The translations under genes were made by a program, and so were the position numbers. Under the pieces are notes generated by a model. The model was not told where the DNA came from. It made no database searches and was given only the letters and a program-made list of their open reading frames with translations. A DNA stretch of 6,250 nucleotides from Nitrososphaerota archaeon (GTDB lineage Archaea; Thermoproteota; Nitrososphaeria; Nitrososphaerales; Nitrosopumilaceae): positions 1-6,250 of the forward strand of contig JAGWGS010000082.1 of NCBI GenBank assembly GCA_028867235.1, given 5' to 3'. Below, in pieces: positions 1-5,675 of this stretch; position 1 is the first letter of the stretch, and the number at the start of each line of letters is the position of its first letter.

Positions 1-1
1 A

Positions 2-697
2 GGAATCATTGGCCCTCCAGGGGATCAAGGCCCTAAAGGCCCTCCAGGTCCTCCCGGTGATAAAGGGTTACCAGGTCCACAAGGTCCACAAGGCGATAAA
101 GGATTAACTGGTCCACAAGGCCCTCCGGGAGAAAAAGGTCCACAAGGTCCCCAAGGTCCGGCAGGAGAAAAAGGCCTAACAGGAATTCCAGGTCCACAAG
201 GCGACAAAGGTCCACGCGGTCTTCCAGGTACTAGTGGTGATCAAGGTCCGCGAGGTACATCTGGTCCTACTGGTCCTCCAGGTCCACAAGGGATTCAAGG
301 TCCTCAAGGAGAAAAGGGTACAACTGGTCCGCAAGGTACTCCTGGTGACAAAGGTCCTCCGGGAATACAAGGACTTCCTGGTCCAGTAGGTCCAATTGGT
401 CCACAAGGCCCTCCGGGAGAAAAAGGTCCACAAGGTGTACAAGGTCCACAAGGCGATAAAGGATTGACAGGTCCTCAGGGTCCGGCAGGCGATAAAGGTC
501 CCCAAGGCCCACAAGGACAACAAGGTACTCCCGGTGATCAAGGTCCACGAGGCCCTCCAGGTCCTCCAGGCGACAAAGGTCCTACTGGATTTTCTGAACA
601 AGAAAGAGCTCTAATTACACAACTACTGGAGATACTCTCATCAAAGAATGTAATTACCACTGAACAGCAAATAAAATTAATGAGCTTTCTATACTAG
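2..697 (+). CDS. Collagen-like Gly-X-Y repeat protein, 3' part (5' end outside window)
   Basis: The frame is open from the left edge and ends at TAG 695-697, giving 231 visible residues. The first 65 triplets (bases 2-586) are all Gly-X-Y with no interruption, rich in GPQ, GPP and GDK/GEK. A 35-residue non-collagen tail follows, starting FSEQERALITQLLEIL and ending IKLMSFLY; it looks helical and amphipathic and could act as a trimer-capping or attachment domain (inference). No cysteine, membrane segment or sorting motif is visible. Signal peptide and start are off the window, so location is unknown; collagen-like proteins of microbes are usually surface or extracellular. Charged triplets recur every fourth triplet, and there are internal exact DNA repeats (110-148 with 398-436; 79-105 with 439-465), as expected for a gene grown by internal duplication. 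Opposite-strand open frames here are by-products of the 9-nt periodicity. The fold is certain from sequence; the function is not known. Confidence 0.93.
   Translation, partial: GIIGPPGDQGPKGPPGPPGDKGLPGPQGPQGDKGLTGPQGPPGEKGPQGPQGPAGEKGLTGIPGPQGDKGPRGLPGTSGDQGPRGTSGPTGPPGPQGIQGPQGEKGTTGPQGTPGDKGPPGIQGLPGPVGPIGPQGPPGEKGPQGVQGPQGDKGLTGPQGPAGDKGPQGPQGQQGTPGDQGPRGPPGPPGDKGPTGFSEQERALITQLLEILSSKNVITTEQQIKLMSFLY
79..465 (+). repeat. Internal exact direct repeats within the collagen-like gene
   Basis: Two pairs of exact direct repeats lie inside the collagen-like frame: a 39-nt block at 110-148 and 398-436 (offset 288 nt), and a 27-nt block at 79-105 and 439-465 (offset 360 nt). Both offsets are multiples of 36 nt, the length of four Gly-X-Y triplets. 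The order of the two blocks is reversed between the left and right copies, so one simple duplication does not explain them; several in-register slippage or recombination events are more likely (inference). Confidence 0.85.
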
Positions 698-702
698 AAA
701 GT

Positions 703-714
703 ATTCAAATAATG
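703..714 (+). promoter_or_regulatory. Candidate TATA box for the 735-1019 gene
   Basis: The AT-rich stretch CAAATAAT (706-713) is centred about 26 nt before the ATG at 735, the spacing expected of an archaeal TATA box for a leaderless transcript. No Shine-Dalgarno is visible before the ATG. The match is weak, and read-through from the collagen-like gene 37 nt upstream remains possible. Confidence 0.3.
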
Positions 715-734
715 CCACGTAATTTTTCACTAAC

Positions 735-1019
735 ATGAGTGCATCTAAAAATAAGATAGAATTCAAAATGTTAGACTATCAACGTGTTGGTGATGAACAT
801 GTTATTTTCAAACTTGAAGATGGTACAATGGTGAAAGTTAAAGTTGATCTAGACCGAGTTGGAATTGCTACTAACTACAAAAATCCTGATGGAACTCCAC
901 ATTATACGGTAAACGCATCATTGAAATTATCTATAATTCCTAATGAAAGAAAATTTTTCGTAGAGCCTGACAGTGTAAAAGGAAAGTCTCCATCTCCTCC
1001 CAGTCAGATGTTCAGCTAA
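735..1019 (+). CDS. Small conserved-looking protein of unknown function
   Basis: This 94-residue soluble protein starts at ATG 735 and stops at TAA 1017-1019. I do not recognise a named family. The N-terminal two thirds alternates hydrophobic and charged residues (for example HVIFKLEDGTMVKVKVDLDRV at about residues 24-43), a pattern typical of a small beta-barrel or beta-sandwich. The C-terminus (about residues 77-94, SVKGKSPSPPSQMFS) is low-complexity and probably disordered. There is no signal peptide, membrane helix or cysteine. It lies 37 nt after the collagen-like gene on the same strand and converges on the H1-like gene, with a strong hairpin between them. Balanced composition and ordinary codon use, with no overlapping better candidate, support a real gene. 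It resembles small hypothetical proteins of Nitrososphaerota, but that is recall rather than a search result. Confidence 0.8.
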   Translation: MSASKNKIEFKMLDYQRVGDEHVIFKLEDGTMVKVKVDLDRVGIATNYKNPDGTPHYTVNASLKLSIIPNERKFFVEPDSVKGKSPSPPSQMFS

Positions 1020-1029
1020 AATATTACAA

Positions 1030-1055
1030 ATTATCGCTTATCATGAAGCGATAAT
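1030..1055. terminator. Perfect 10-bp hairpin between convergent genes, likely bidirectional terminator
   Basis: ATTATCGCTT (1030-1039) and AAGCGATAAT (1046-1055) are exact reverse complements around a 6-nt loop. The hairpin sits 10 nt after the stop of the plus-strand gene and 12 nt after the stop of the minus-strand H1-like gene. The flanks are AT-rich, with short T-tracts on both strands (for example AAAATTTTA at 1062-1070). Placement between two convergent stops suggests it ends or protects both transcripts. Archaeal termination relies mostly on U-tracts, so a 3'-end stabilising role is also possible. Confidence 0.6.
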
Positions 1056-1067
1056 CTGTTTAAAATT

Positions 1068-1286
1068 TTATCTTCGTCTTTTTGAAGCTGTTCTCTTAGC
1101 TTTTTTTGCAGATGGTCTTCTTTTTGGAGCAGACCTTCTCTTTGGAGCTGATCGCTTTGCAGCAGACCTTCTCTTTGGAGCACTACGCTTTGGAGCAGAC
1201 CTTCTCTTTGGAGCTGATCGCTTTGCAGCAGATCTTCTCTTTGGAGCTGATCTCTTTTTAACAGCTCGTGTTGATCGTTTTGCCAT
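1068..1286 (-). CDS. Histone H1-like Lys/Arg/Ala/Ser/Pro repeat protein
   Basis: The 72-residue protein starts at ATG 1286 and stops at TAA 1070-1068. It has 15 Lys and 20 Arg, about 49% basic, and no acidic residue. Residues 12-55 are four tandem 11-residue units RSAPKRRSA(A/P)K in which A and P alternate, making a 22-residue higher-order repeat; residues 1-11 may be a degenerate unit, and the tail ends KRTASKRRR. This matches the composition of H1 C-terminal tails and of bacterial H1-like proteins such as HctB, so nucleic-acid binding (chromatin or RNA) is a reasonable inference; no globular domain is present. No Shine-Dalgarno is seen, and the promoter is unclear: AT-rich boxes near 1332-1338 and 1353-1359 would imply 5' leaders of roughly 20-45 nt. 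A 111-residue Gln/Leu-rich frame over the same DNA is rejected as a shadow because the repeat unit is a multiple of three. Confidence 0.85.
   Translation of the reverse strand: MAKRSTRAVKKRSAPKRRSAAKRSAPKRRSAPKRSAPKRRSAAKRSAPKRRSAPKRRPSAKKAKRTASKRRR
1123..1247 (-). repeat. 66-bp tandem repeat inside the H1-like gene
   Basis: Bases 1123-1166 are identical to 1189-1232 (44 nt, offset 66 nt); after one mismatch (1167 against 1233) identity resumes to 1181 and 1247. The unit encodes two 11-residue protein repeats. Near identity at silent positions points to recent duplication or homogenisation and predicts copy-number variation between strains. Confidence 0.85.
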
Positions 1287-1376
1287 TGTTGAATTGATGA
1301 ATTTACTTGTTTTTCTATCGTGACGCTTAAGAAATTTACACTAAATGATGAGTAATATACACACAATTTTTTTCAT

Positions 1377-1400
1377 AAAAACTAAATTTTTGATCAAAAT
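1377..1400 (-). terminator. Possible terminator after the zinc-ribbon gene
   Basis: Directly after the minus-strand stop at 1401 lies a perfect 12-bp palindrome TTTTGATCAAAA (1388-1399), then on the minus strand a T-rich run including TTTTT (complement of 1377-1381). U-tracts are the main known archaeal termination signal. The palindrome has no loop and may be chance in AT-rich DNA. Confidence 0.3.
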
Positions 1401-1577
1401 CTAGTATACTGATTCTGCAGAAGGTCTTCGTCCTTGAAGCCAAGATGTCAATCCACATTCTGTGCATTTGTATTGTCTCCTTCTTTTGTATGTCGGAATC
1501 TCTGGCATGAAAATTATTTCCTGTTTTGTTTTTTTAAAACACTTTTTGCACCATCTTTGTTCTAATTCTTCGGTCAT
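1401..1577 (-). CDS. Small zinc-ribbon protein
   Basis: A 58-residue protein read from ATG 1577 to TAG 1403-1401; a GTG at 1589 would add four residues (M-Y-A-L). Two CxxC knuckles, C10-K-K-C13 and C38-T-E-C41, are separated by 24 residues, the arrangement of a zinc ribbon binding one Zn. A basic stretch (YKRRRQYK, residues 30-37) precedes the second knuckle, suggesting nucleic-acid or ribosome contact (inference). The start is 19 nt downstream of the stop of the DRG-type GTPase gene on the same strand, so the two are probably cotranscribed. I know no specific function. I prefer the ATG because the protein proper, with acidic residues and W-C-K-K-C, follows at once, but neither start has a clear ribosome-binding site. 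Confidence 0.8.
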   Translation of the reverse strand: MTEELEQRWCKKCFKKTKQEIIFMPEIPTYKRRRQYKCTECGLTSWLQGRRPSAESVY

Positions 1578-1596
1578 TAGGGCATACACAAAAATT

Positions 1597-2697
1597 CTAT
1601 CTTGCTTTTACAATTGTTAAAACATCTTCATCTTGTAATAAGTGGTTTATTCCTACACGTTGTCCTCCAAATTTCACACTCTTGCCCCACACCAACGCAT
1701 ATCTGAAATCTTTTTTGAGGTCTCTGTGTAACTTGTTGCAAATATCTAATACTGTAGATTTGTTTCTTATGATCAAAGGTTCTTTGTAATCCGTTTCTCC
1801 TCCTTTTGGTCTCATGTATATTCTGATGAAATCAAGTCTGTCAAATATTGCATCTTTTAGTGCGTTTATGTTAATGTCAGAATCTGCCGATATTGGAATG
1901 AATTTAGATTTTGATTTTTGCTGTAATTCATTTACAAAGCCTTGATTAACAAGATCTATTTTGTTCATTATTGTAAGAGATTCAACATAAAACTTGTTAC
2001 CTGATATGAAATCTATGAGTTGTTCTGAATCTACATCTTCTCTTACTAGTACTCTACCATTGTTTATTCCATATACTCGTAATATGTCCTTCATCAGATT
2101 AATTGACATTTTTGTAAGTGGCACTTGTTGACTAACTGCAATTCCACCATCTCCTGTCTTTTCTATTACAATATCTGGAGGTTTTTGATCTAAACGGATA
2201 CCAATGTTTCCTAATTCTGTTCTAATTACATCTTCATGATATGGCTGAAATACATCAAGTATTATCAATACCAAATCTGCACTTTTTGCTACTGCTAAAA
2301 CTCTTTTTCCAAGACCTTTTCCTGTGGACGCTCCCTTGATAATTCCTGGTAAATCTAATACTTGTATTTTGGCCCCTCTATGTTCCATCATGCCTGGTAC
2401 TACTGTAGTGGTGGTGAATTGAAATGCTCCTACTGCTGATTTTGCACCTGTTAACCTGTTAAGTAATGTTGACTTGCCTACACTTGGTAGACCTATGAAT
2501 ACAACCGTGGCATCACCGGTTCTTTTTACATCAAAACCTACAGAACTCCCACTTGATCTTGATTTTACTTCCTCTTGCTCCCTACGCAATTTGGCAAGTT
2601 TGGCCTTGAGCAGACCTACATGATGTTCAGTAGCCTTGTTGATCTGAGTCTTTGACATTTCATCTTTAATAGCTTGAATCTTCTCTGGAATTCCCAT
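1597..2697 (-). CDS. DRG-family (Obg-related) GTPase with TGS domain
   Basis: This 366-residue protein has the full length and domain order of archaeal DRG GTPases, relatives of eukaryotic DRG1/DRG2 that act with ribosomes and translation. Residues 1-50 form a charged helical N-terminus. The G domain has the P-loop GLPSVGKST (69-77), the switch I region around FQFTTTT (92-98), the G3 motif DLPG (115-118), the DRG/Obg-typical GKGLGKRVL (126-134), the G4 motif NKID (245-248) and the G5 motif SAD (270-272). The DRG-specific insertion lies between G3 and G4. The C-terminal ~75 residues are a TGS domain (from about PLIIRNKS to LTIVKAR). All nucleotide-binding motifs are intact. The start ATG 2697 is supported by a TATA-like box 29 nt upstream and by homology of the MGIPEKI-type N-terminus. 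A zinc-ribbon gene follows closely on the same strand. Substrates or partners cannot be read from the sequence. Confidence 0.96.
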   Translation of the reverse strand: MGIPEKIQAIKDEMSKTQINKATEHHVGLLKAKLAKLRREQEEVKSRSSGSSVGFDVKRTGDATVVFIGLPSVGKSTLLNRLTGAKSAVGAFQFTTTTVVPGMMEHRGAKIQVLDLPGIIKGASTGKGLGKRVLAVAKSADLVLIILDVFQPYHEDVIRTELGNIGIRLDQKPPDIVIEKTGDGGIAVSQQVPLTKMSINLMKDILRVYGINNGRVLVREDVDSEQLIDFISGNKFYVESLTIMNKIDLVNQGFVNELQQKSKSKFIPISADSDININALKDAIFDRLDFIRIYMRPKGGETDYKEPLIIRNKSTVLDICNKLHRDLKKDFRYALVWGKSVKFGGQRVGINHLLQDEDVLTIVKAR

Positions 2698-2719
2698 CTG
2701 AAATTTTTATGGTTCATTG

Positions 2720-2731
2720 TGGAATAAAATC
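2720..2731 (-). promoter_or_regulatory. TATA-like box for the DRG GTPase gene
   Basis: On the minus strand the stretch AGATTTTATTCC (complement of 2720-2731) centres a TTTTATT core about 29 nt upstream of the ATG at 2697. There is no Shine-Dalgarno, which fits leaderless or near-leaderless transcription. It lies between the DUF504 stop and the DRG start, so DRG can be transcribed independently of DUF504. Confidence 0.45.
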
Positions 2732-2765
2732 TTATTACTTGAATTCATGTATGTTTTGTAATATT

Positions 2766-3017
2766 CTACAATTTGGTAAAACCGCTACATCTATTCTTTG
2801 TATTATCCGTTTTGAGATATAGGATCTTGTTTTCTTTTTTGATATGTACAATTCTTGTAGCAGGGATGATCTCAAAATTTTCAGATAATCTAAAAAATTC
2901 TGCAAGTGTAACTTCTTTGATGCTACCTAGATCAATATATCCAACTTGGTATAATTCAGGATTGTCATTATACAGTGCTTTACTGAAAATTTCAGAAATC
3001 TTTCCTTTTCGTACCAT
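2766..3017 (-). CDS. DUF504 / MJ1316-type RNA-end recognition domain protein
   Basis: An 83-residue protein from ATG 3017 to TAG 2768-2766. The pattern GKISEIFSKALYNDNP, then YQVGYIDLGS (about 23-32), then FEIIPATRIVHIKKENKILY (about 48-67) matches the DUF504 family (PF04457, UPF0248; MJ1316 RNA cyclic group end recognition domain). Members are usually 70-90 residues, with an invariant-looking 'IP..RI..I' segment near the C-terminus, seen here as IPATRIVHI. The domain has been proposed to recognise RNA ends bearing cyclic phosphate; that is family-level prediction and the role here is unproven. The gene is divergent from the phosphatase-ArgRS cluster and 68 nt upstream of DRG. The opposite-strand frame across 2773-3036 is hydrophobic and lacks family features, so it was discarded. 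Confidence 0.82.
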   Translation of the reverse strand: MVRKGKISEIFSKALYNDNPELYQVGYIDLGSIKEVTLAEFFRLSENFEIIPATRIVHIKKENKILYLKTDNTKNRCSGFTKL

Positions 3018-3040
3018 GATTATTTCTGTACTTTGAAACT

Positions 3041-3052
3041 ATTTTAGATAGC
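3041..3052 (-). promoter_or_regulatory. TATA-like box for the DUF504 gene
   Basis: The minus-strand sequence GCTATCTAAAAT (complement of 3041-3052) is centred about 28-29 nt from the ATG at 3017, as expected for a leaderless archaeal promoter. It lies back to back with the plus-strand box of the phosphatase gene. Confidence 0.45.
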
Positions 3053-3063
3053 AGTTATTATGC
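3053..3063 (+). promoter_or_regulatory. TATA-like box for the phosphatase-ArgRS cluster
   Basis: TTATTAT at 3055-3061 is centred 28 nt before the ATG at 3086, the spacing of a leaderless archaeal promoter. This spacing favours ATG 3086 over the in-frame GTG at 3077 as the true start. A second AT-rich stretch, TTTATTAC (3069-3076), is too close to either start to act as the TATA box. Confidence 0.45.
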
Positions 3064-3085
3064 CCGGCTTTATTACGTGATTTTG

Positions 3086-3781
3086 ATGAAACCAAAGATC
3101 TTTGCAATAGATATTGATGGTACTATCACTGATAACAAAGGAGGACGGGTTGATCTTGATGCACTTGCAGCCTTGCGATATTTGGTAAAAATGGGACATA
3201 AAGTAATTTATGTTACAGGAAGATCCTCTGTTGAGGCATACGTTCTGTCTGTCTTTGGAGGAACAACTAGAATTGCAGTGGGAGAAAATGGCGGAATTAT
3301 AACCTCCGGACCAAATGAGCATAAACTAATTGGCAACAAACAAGAATGCATAAAGGCATTTGAGTTTTTAAAAACAAAAATTCCAGAAGCAATAGAAAAA
3401 CCAGTATTTCCTAGGATTACCGAAGTAGTACTTGAGAGAAATTTTGATGTAATCTTAGGCAAGACACTTTTTGCTGAGCATAATCTTGATGTACAAATAA
3501 CTGATAGCCAATATGCATATCATATCAATTCAAAAGATGTAAACAAGGCAAATGGATTTCTTGAGGTAATGAACATGTTTTCTGCAAAAAAAGAAGATGT
3601 TATTGCAATTGGAGACAGTGAAACAGATGTGCCATTGTTCAAATTAGCAGGAACAAGTGTAGCACTTGGAAATGCTCCAGACGATGTACAATCTCAAGCA
3701 ACAATGTCTGTGTCGGGACATGCTGGTGATGGAATGATTGAAGCCCTTGAAGCAATACAATTGAAACTATTGGTAGAATGA
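3086..3781 (+). CDS. pgp: Phosphoglycolate phosphatase, archaeal TA0175-type HAD enzyme
   Basis: The protein has 231 residues if read from ATG 3086 (three more from GTG 3077). It is a HAD-superfamily hydrolase with motif I DIDGT (nucleophile D9, acid/base D11), motif II VTGRS (43-47), the motif III lysine K154 in NKANGF, and motif IV GDSETD (176-181). The C2-type cap between about residues 80 and 150 and the total length match archaeal phosphoglycolate phosphatase (TIGR01487-like), which hydrolyses 2-phosphoglycolate to glycolate. In an aerobic organism that removes a toxic by-product from DNA repair or other sources. Other small sugar-phosphate substrates cannot be excluded, because the C2-cap HAD family is broad. 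The stop TGA 3779-3781 is 7 nt before the ArgRS start, indicating one transcript. No motif is damaged. Confidence 0.88.
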   Translation: MKPKIFAIDIDGTITDNKGGRVDLDALAALRYLVKMGHKVIYVTGRSSVEAYVLSVFGGTTRIAVGENGGIITSGPNEHKLIGNKQECIKAFEFLKTKIPEAIEKPVFPRITEVVLERNFDVILGKTLFAEHNLDVQITDSQYAYHINSKDVNKANGFLEVMNMFSAKKEDVIAIGDSETDVPLFKLAGTSVALGNAPDDVQSQATMSVSGHAGDGMIEALEAIQLKLLVE

Positions 3782-3788
3782 TGGTATA

Positions 3789-5669
3789 GTGACTCTGCGA
3801 CTGCTATTTGATCAAATTCGACTTGATGTCAAACAAGCCTGTGATACTCTTGGATATGCGCAAGTTGATTTTGATATATCTGAGGCATCAAGACAGGAGT
3901 TTGGAGATGTAAGTTGTAATGTTGGATTTTTGCTTGCAAAAATGCTAAAGAAAAAGCCATTTGATATTGCACAAACACTTGCACAAGAATGCAAAAAAAA
4001 CCTTGGCACCTATATGTCTGATGTATCTGCACACAATTCAGGCTATCTTAATTTTACTGCAAATTATAAATTATTGATTCCACAAGTGATCAAATCTTCA
4101 CTTGACACAAATTATGGACAAGTAGATCTTGGAAAAAACTCAAAGATGGTAATCGAGCACACGAGTGTCAATCCAAACAAAGCACTACATGTAGGACATG
4201 TACGAAATATCATAATAGGTGATACTATTGCAAGAATTCTTGACAAGGCATCATACGATGTACGTGTACTCAACTATGTAGACGATTCTGGTCTGCAGGT
4301 CGCAGATATCATAGTGGGTTTCAAATATGGGGGATATTCTGACACGCCTCCTGAGGGTCAAAAATTTGATCATTATTGTGGGGATGTAGTATATGTCAAA
4401 ATAACTGAGAGATATGAAACTGACAAACATCTTGCAGAGATGCGCTCTCATGTGTTAAAGGAACTTGAAGAAGGCACATCTGATATTGCCAAGTTTGGAG
4501 ATGATGTAACTCGTAGAGTACTTGAGGAGCAACTAAAGACATGCTGGAGACTTGGGGTAACTTATGATTGTCTTAATTTTGAATCCCAAATAATTCACTC
4601 TCAGTTGTGGTCATTGGTATTTGAAAAAATGAAATCAATGGGAATTACAAATCTAGAGAAAGAAGGAAAAAATGCCGGTTGCTGGGTGATCAGGGCAGAT
4701 GCTGAGGAGGACAAAGTACTGGTTCGAAGCAATGGAACTGCTACGTATGTTGCAAAAGATATTCCATATGCTGCTTGGAAGCTTGGAATTTTAGAAGATC
4801 CATTTTATTATAAACATTATACAATTCAAAAGACAGGAAAAGTATTGTGGCAGACCACACTTGATAGCAGAGATGTCAAGATGCATTTTACAGGAGATAA
4901 AGTAATAACAGTTATCGATTCACGCCAATCAAGATTGCAAAAAATAATTACTAAAATAATGTCTGATTTTAAATCAAAACCTGATTCATATGTTCATCTT
5001 GGTTATGAATCTGTTACCTTAAGCCCTGCAACTGCCAAGATGCTTGACCTTGATACTGGTGGAAAATCTATCCAAATGTCAGGAAGAAAGGGAATCTATG
5101 TTAGTGCAGATTATGTTCTTGATGTCTTGAGCTCTAGAACATTTTCAGAGGCGAAGAAAAGAAACCCTGAACTTGATGAGATGAGTCTTGTGAAAATCTC
5201 TGAGCAAATAGCAATTGGAGCACTACGATATTCAATGATAAAGCAAGATCTCGACAAGATAATTACATTTGATCTTACCGAATCGCTCAGCCTTGAGGGT
5301 GATACCGGACCCTATGTACAATATGCACATGCTCGTGCATTGCGAATTCTTGAAAAATCTGGTAAAACTCTTAATTTTGACACAAATCTTGCTCTGCTTG
5401 ATACCGCATATGAAAAGGATTTGGCAAAAATTATTGGTAAATTTGATTTACAAGTAGAAGATGCTGCGAAGAATCTATCTCCAAAAATAATTTCCAAATA
5501 TTGCTATCATCTTGCAACATCTTTTAATGCATTTTATGAACATGTAAAAGTTCTCACTGCAGATTCTGAAGATGTCGTAAATGCAAGACTGTGTCTTGTC
5601 TATTCTTTTAAGGCAACGCTTGCAAAAGCATTACATCTTTTGGGGATGGATGCACCTGAAAGGATGTGA
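3789..5669 (+). CDS. argS: Arginyl-tRNA synthetase (class I)
   Basis: This 626-residue enzyme charges tRNA-Arg with arginine in the cytoplasm. An N-terminal additional (Add-1) tRNA-binding domain covers about residues 1-105. The Rossmann catalytic core opens with EHTSVNPNKALHVGHVRN, carrying the HIGH-type signature H134-V-G-H137. The KMSKS-equivalent is M430-S-G-R-K-G435, a form common in archaeal ArgRS. The DALR anticodon-binding domain runs from about GPYVQYAHARALRI (507) to the typical terminus GMDAPERM. The start is GTG 3789; no in-frame ATG lies near the N-terminus, and the first residues fit the domain, so GTG is well supported. It sits 7 nt after the phosphatase stop and 6 nt before the TTG start of a small membrane protein, so all three are probably cotranscribed. 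No frameshift or loss of catalytic residues is seen. Confidence 0.97.
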   Translation: MTLRLLFDQIRLDVKQACDTLGYAQVDFDISEASRQEFGDVSCNVGFLLAKMLKKKPFDIAQTLAQECKKNLGTYMSDVSAHNSGYLNFTANYKLLIPQVIKSSLDTNYGQVDLGKNSKMVIEHTSVNPNKALHVGHVRNIIIGDTIARILDKASYDVRVLNYVDDSGLQVADIIVGFKYGGYSDTPPEGQKFDHYCGDVVYVKITERYETDKHLAEMRSHVLKELEEGTSDIAKFGDDVTRRVLEEQLKTCWRLGVTYDCLNFESQIIHSQLWSLVFEKMKSMGITNLEKEGKNAGCWVIRADAEEDKVLVRSNGTATYVAKDIPYAAWKLGILEDPFYYKHYTIQKTGKVLWQTTLDSRDVKMHFTGDKVITVIDSRQSRLQKIITKIMSDFKSKPDSYVHLGYESVTLSPATAKMLDLDTGGKSIQMSGRKGIYVSADYVLDVLSSRTFSEAKKRNPELDEMSLVKISEQIAIGALRYSMIKQDLDKIITFDLTESLSLEGDTGPYVQYAHARALRILEKSGKTLNFDTNLALLDTAYEKDLAKIIGKFDLQVEDAAKNLSPKIISKYCYHLATSFNAFYEHVKVLTADSEDVVNARLCLVYSFKATLAKALHLLGMDAPERM

Positions 5670-5675
5670 GATGAA

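Noticed and set aside
33..601. Several open frames antisense to the collagen-like gene
   Set aside because: They are low-complexity mirrors of the 9-nt Gly-X-Y periodicity, which removes stops in other frames; they have no sensible start context or protein features.
691..704. 5-bp inverted repeat ATACT/AGTAT over the collagen-like stop codon
   Set aside because: The stem is short and AT-only apart from one C:G pair, with no following T-tract; chance is likely in AT-rich DNA.
1068..1286. Possible CRISPR-like repeat array
   Set aside because: The repeats are contiguous, coding and a multiple of three with no unique spacers, so this is a protein tandem repeat.
1031..1366. 111-residue minus-strand frame rich in LQREGLLQS repeats
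   Set aside because: It is the out-of-frame reading of the H1-like gene's 33/66-nt repeat. It also runs into the intergenic hairpin.
2773..3036. 87-residue hydrophobic plus-strand frame
   Set aside because: It lies antisense to the DUF504 gene, which has a family match and a promoter-like box; the hydrophobic character comes from the complement of Lys/Glu codons.
3044..3462. Minus-strand frames across the start of the phosphatase gene
   Set aside because: They overlap an intact HAD enzyme with all four motifs and show no domain of their own.
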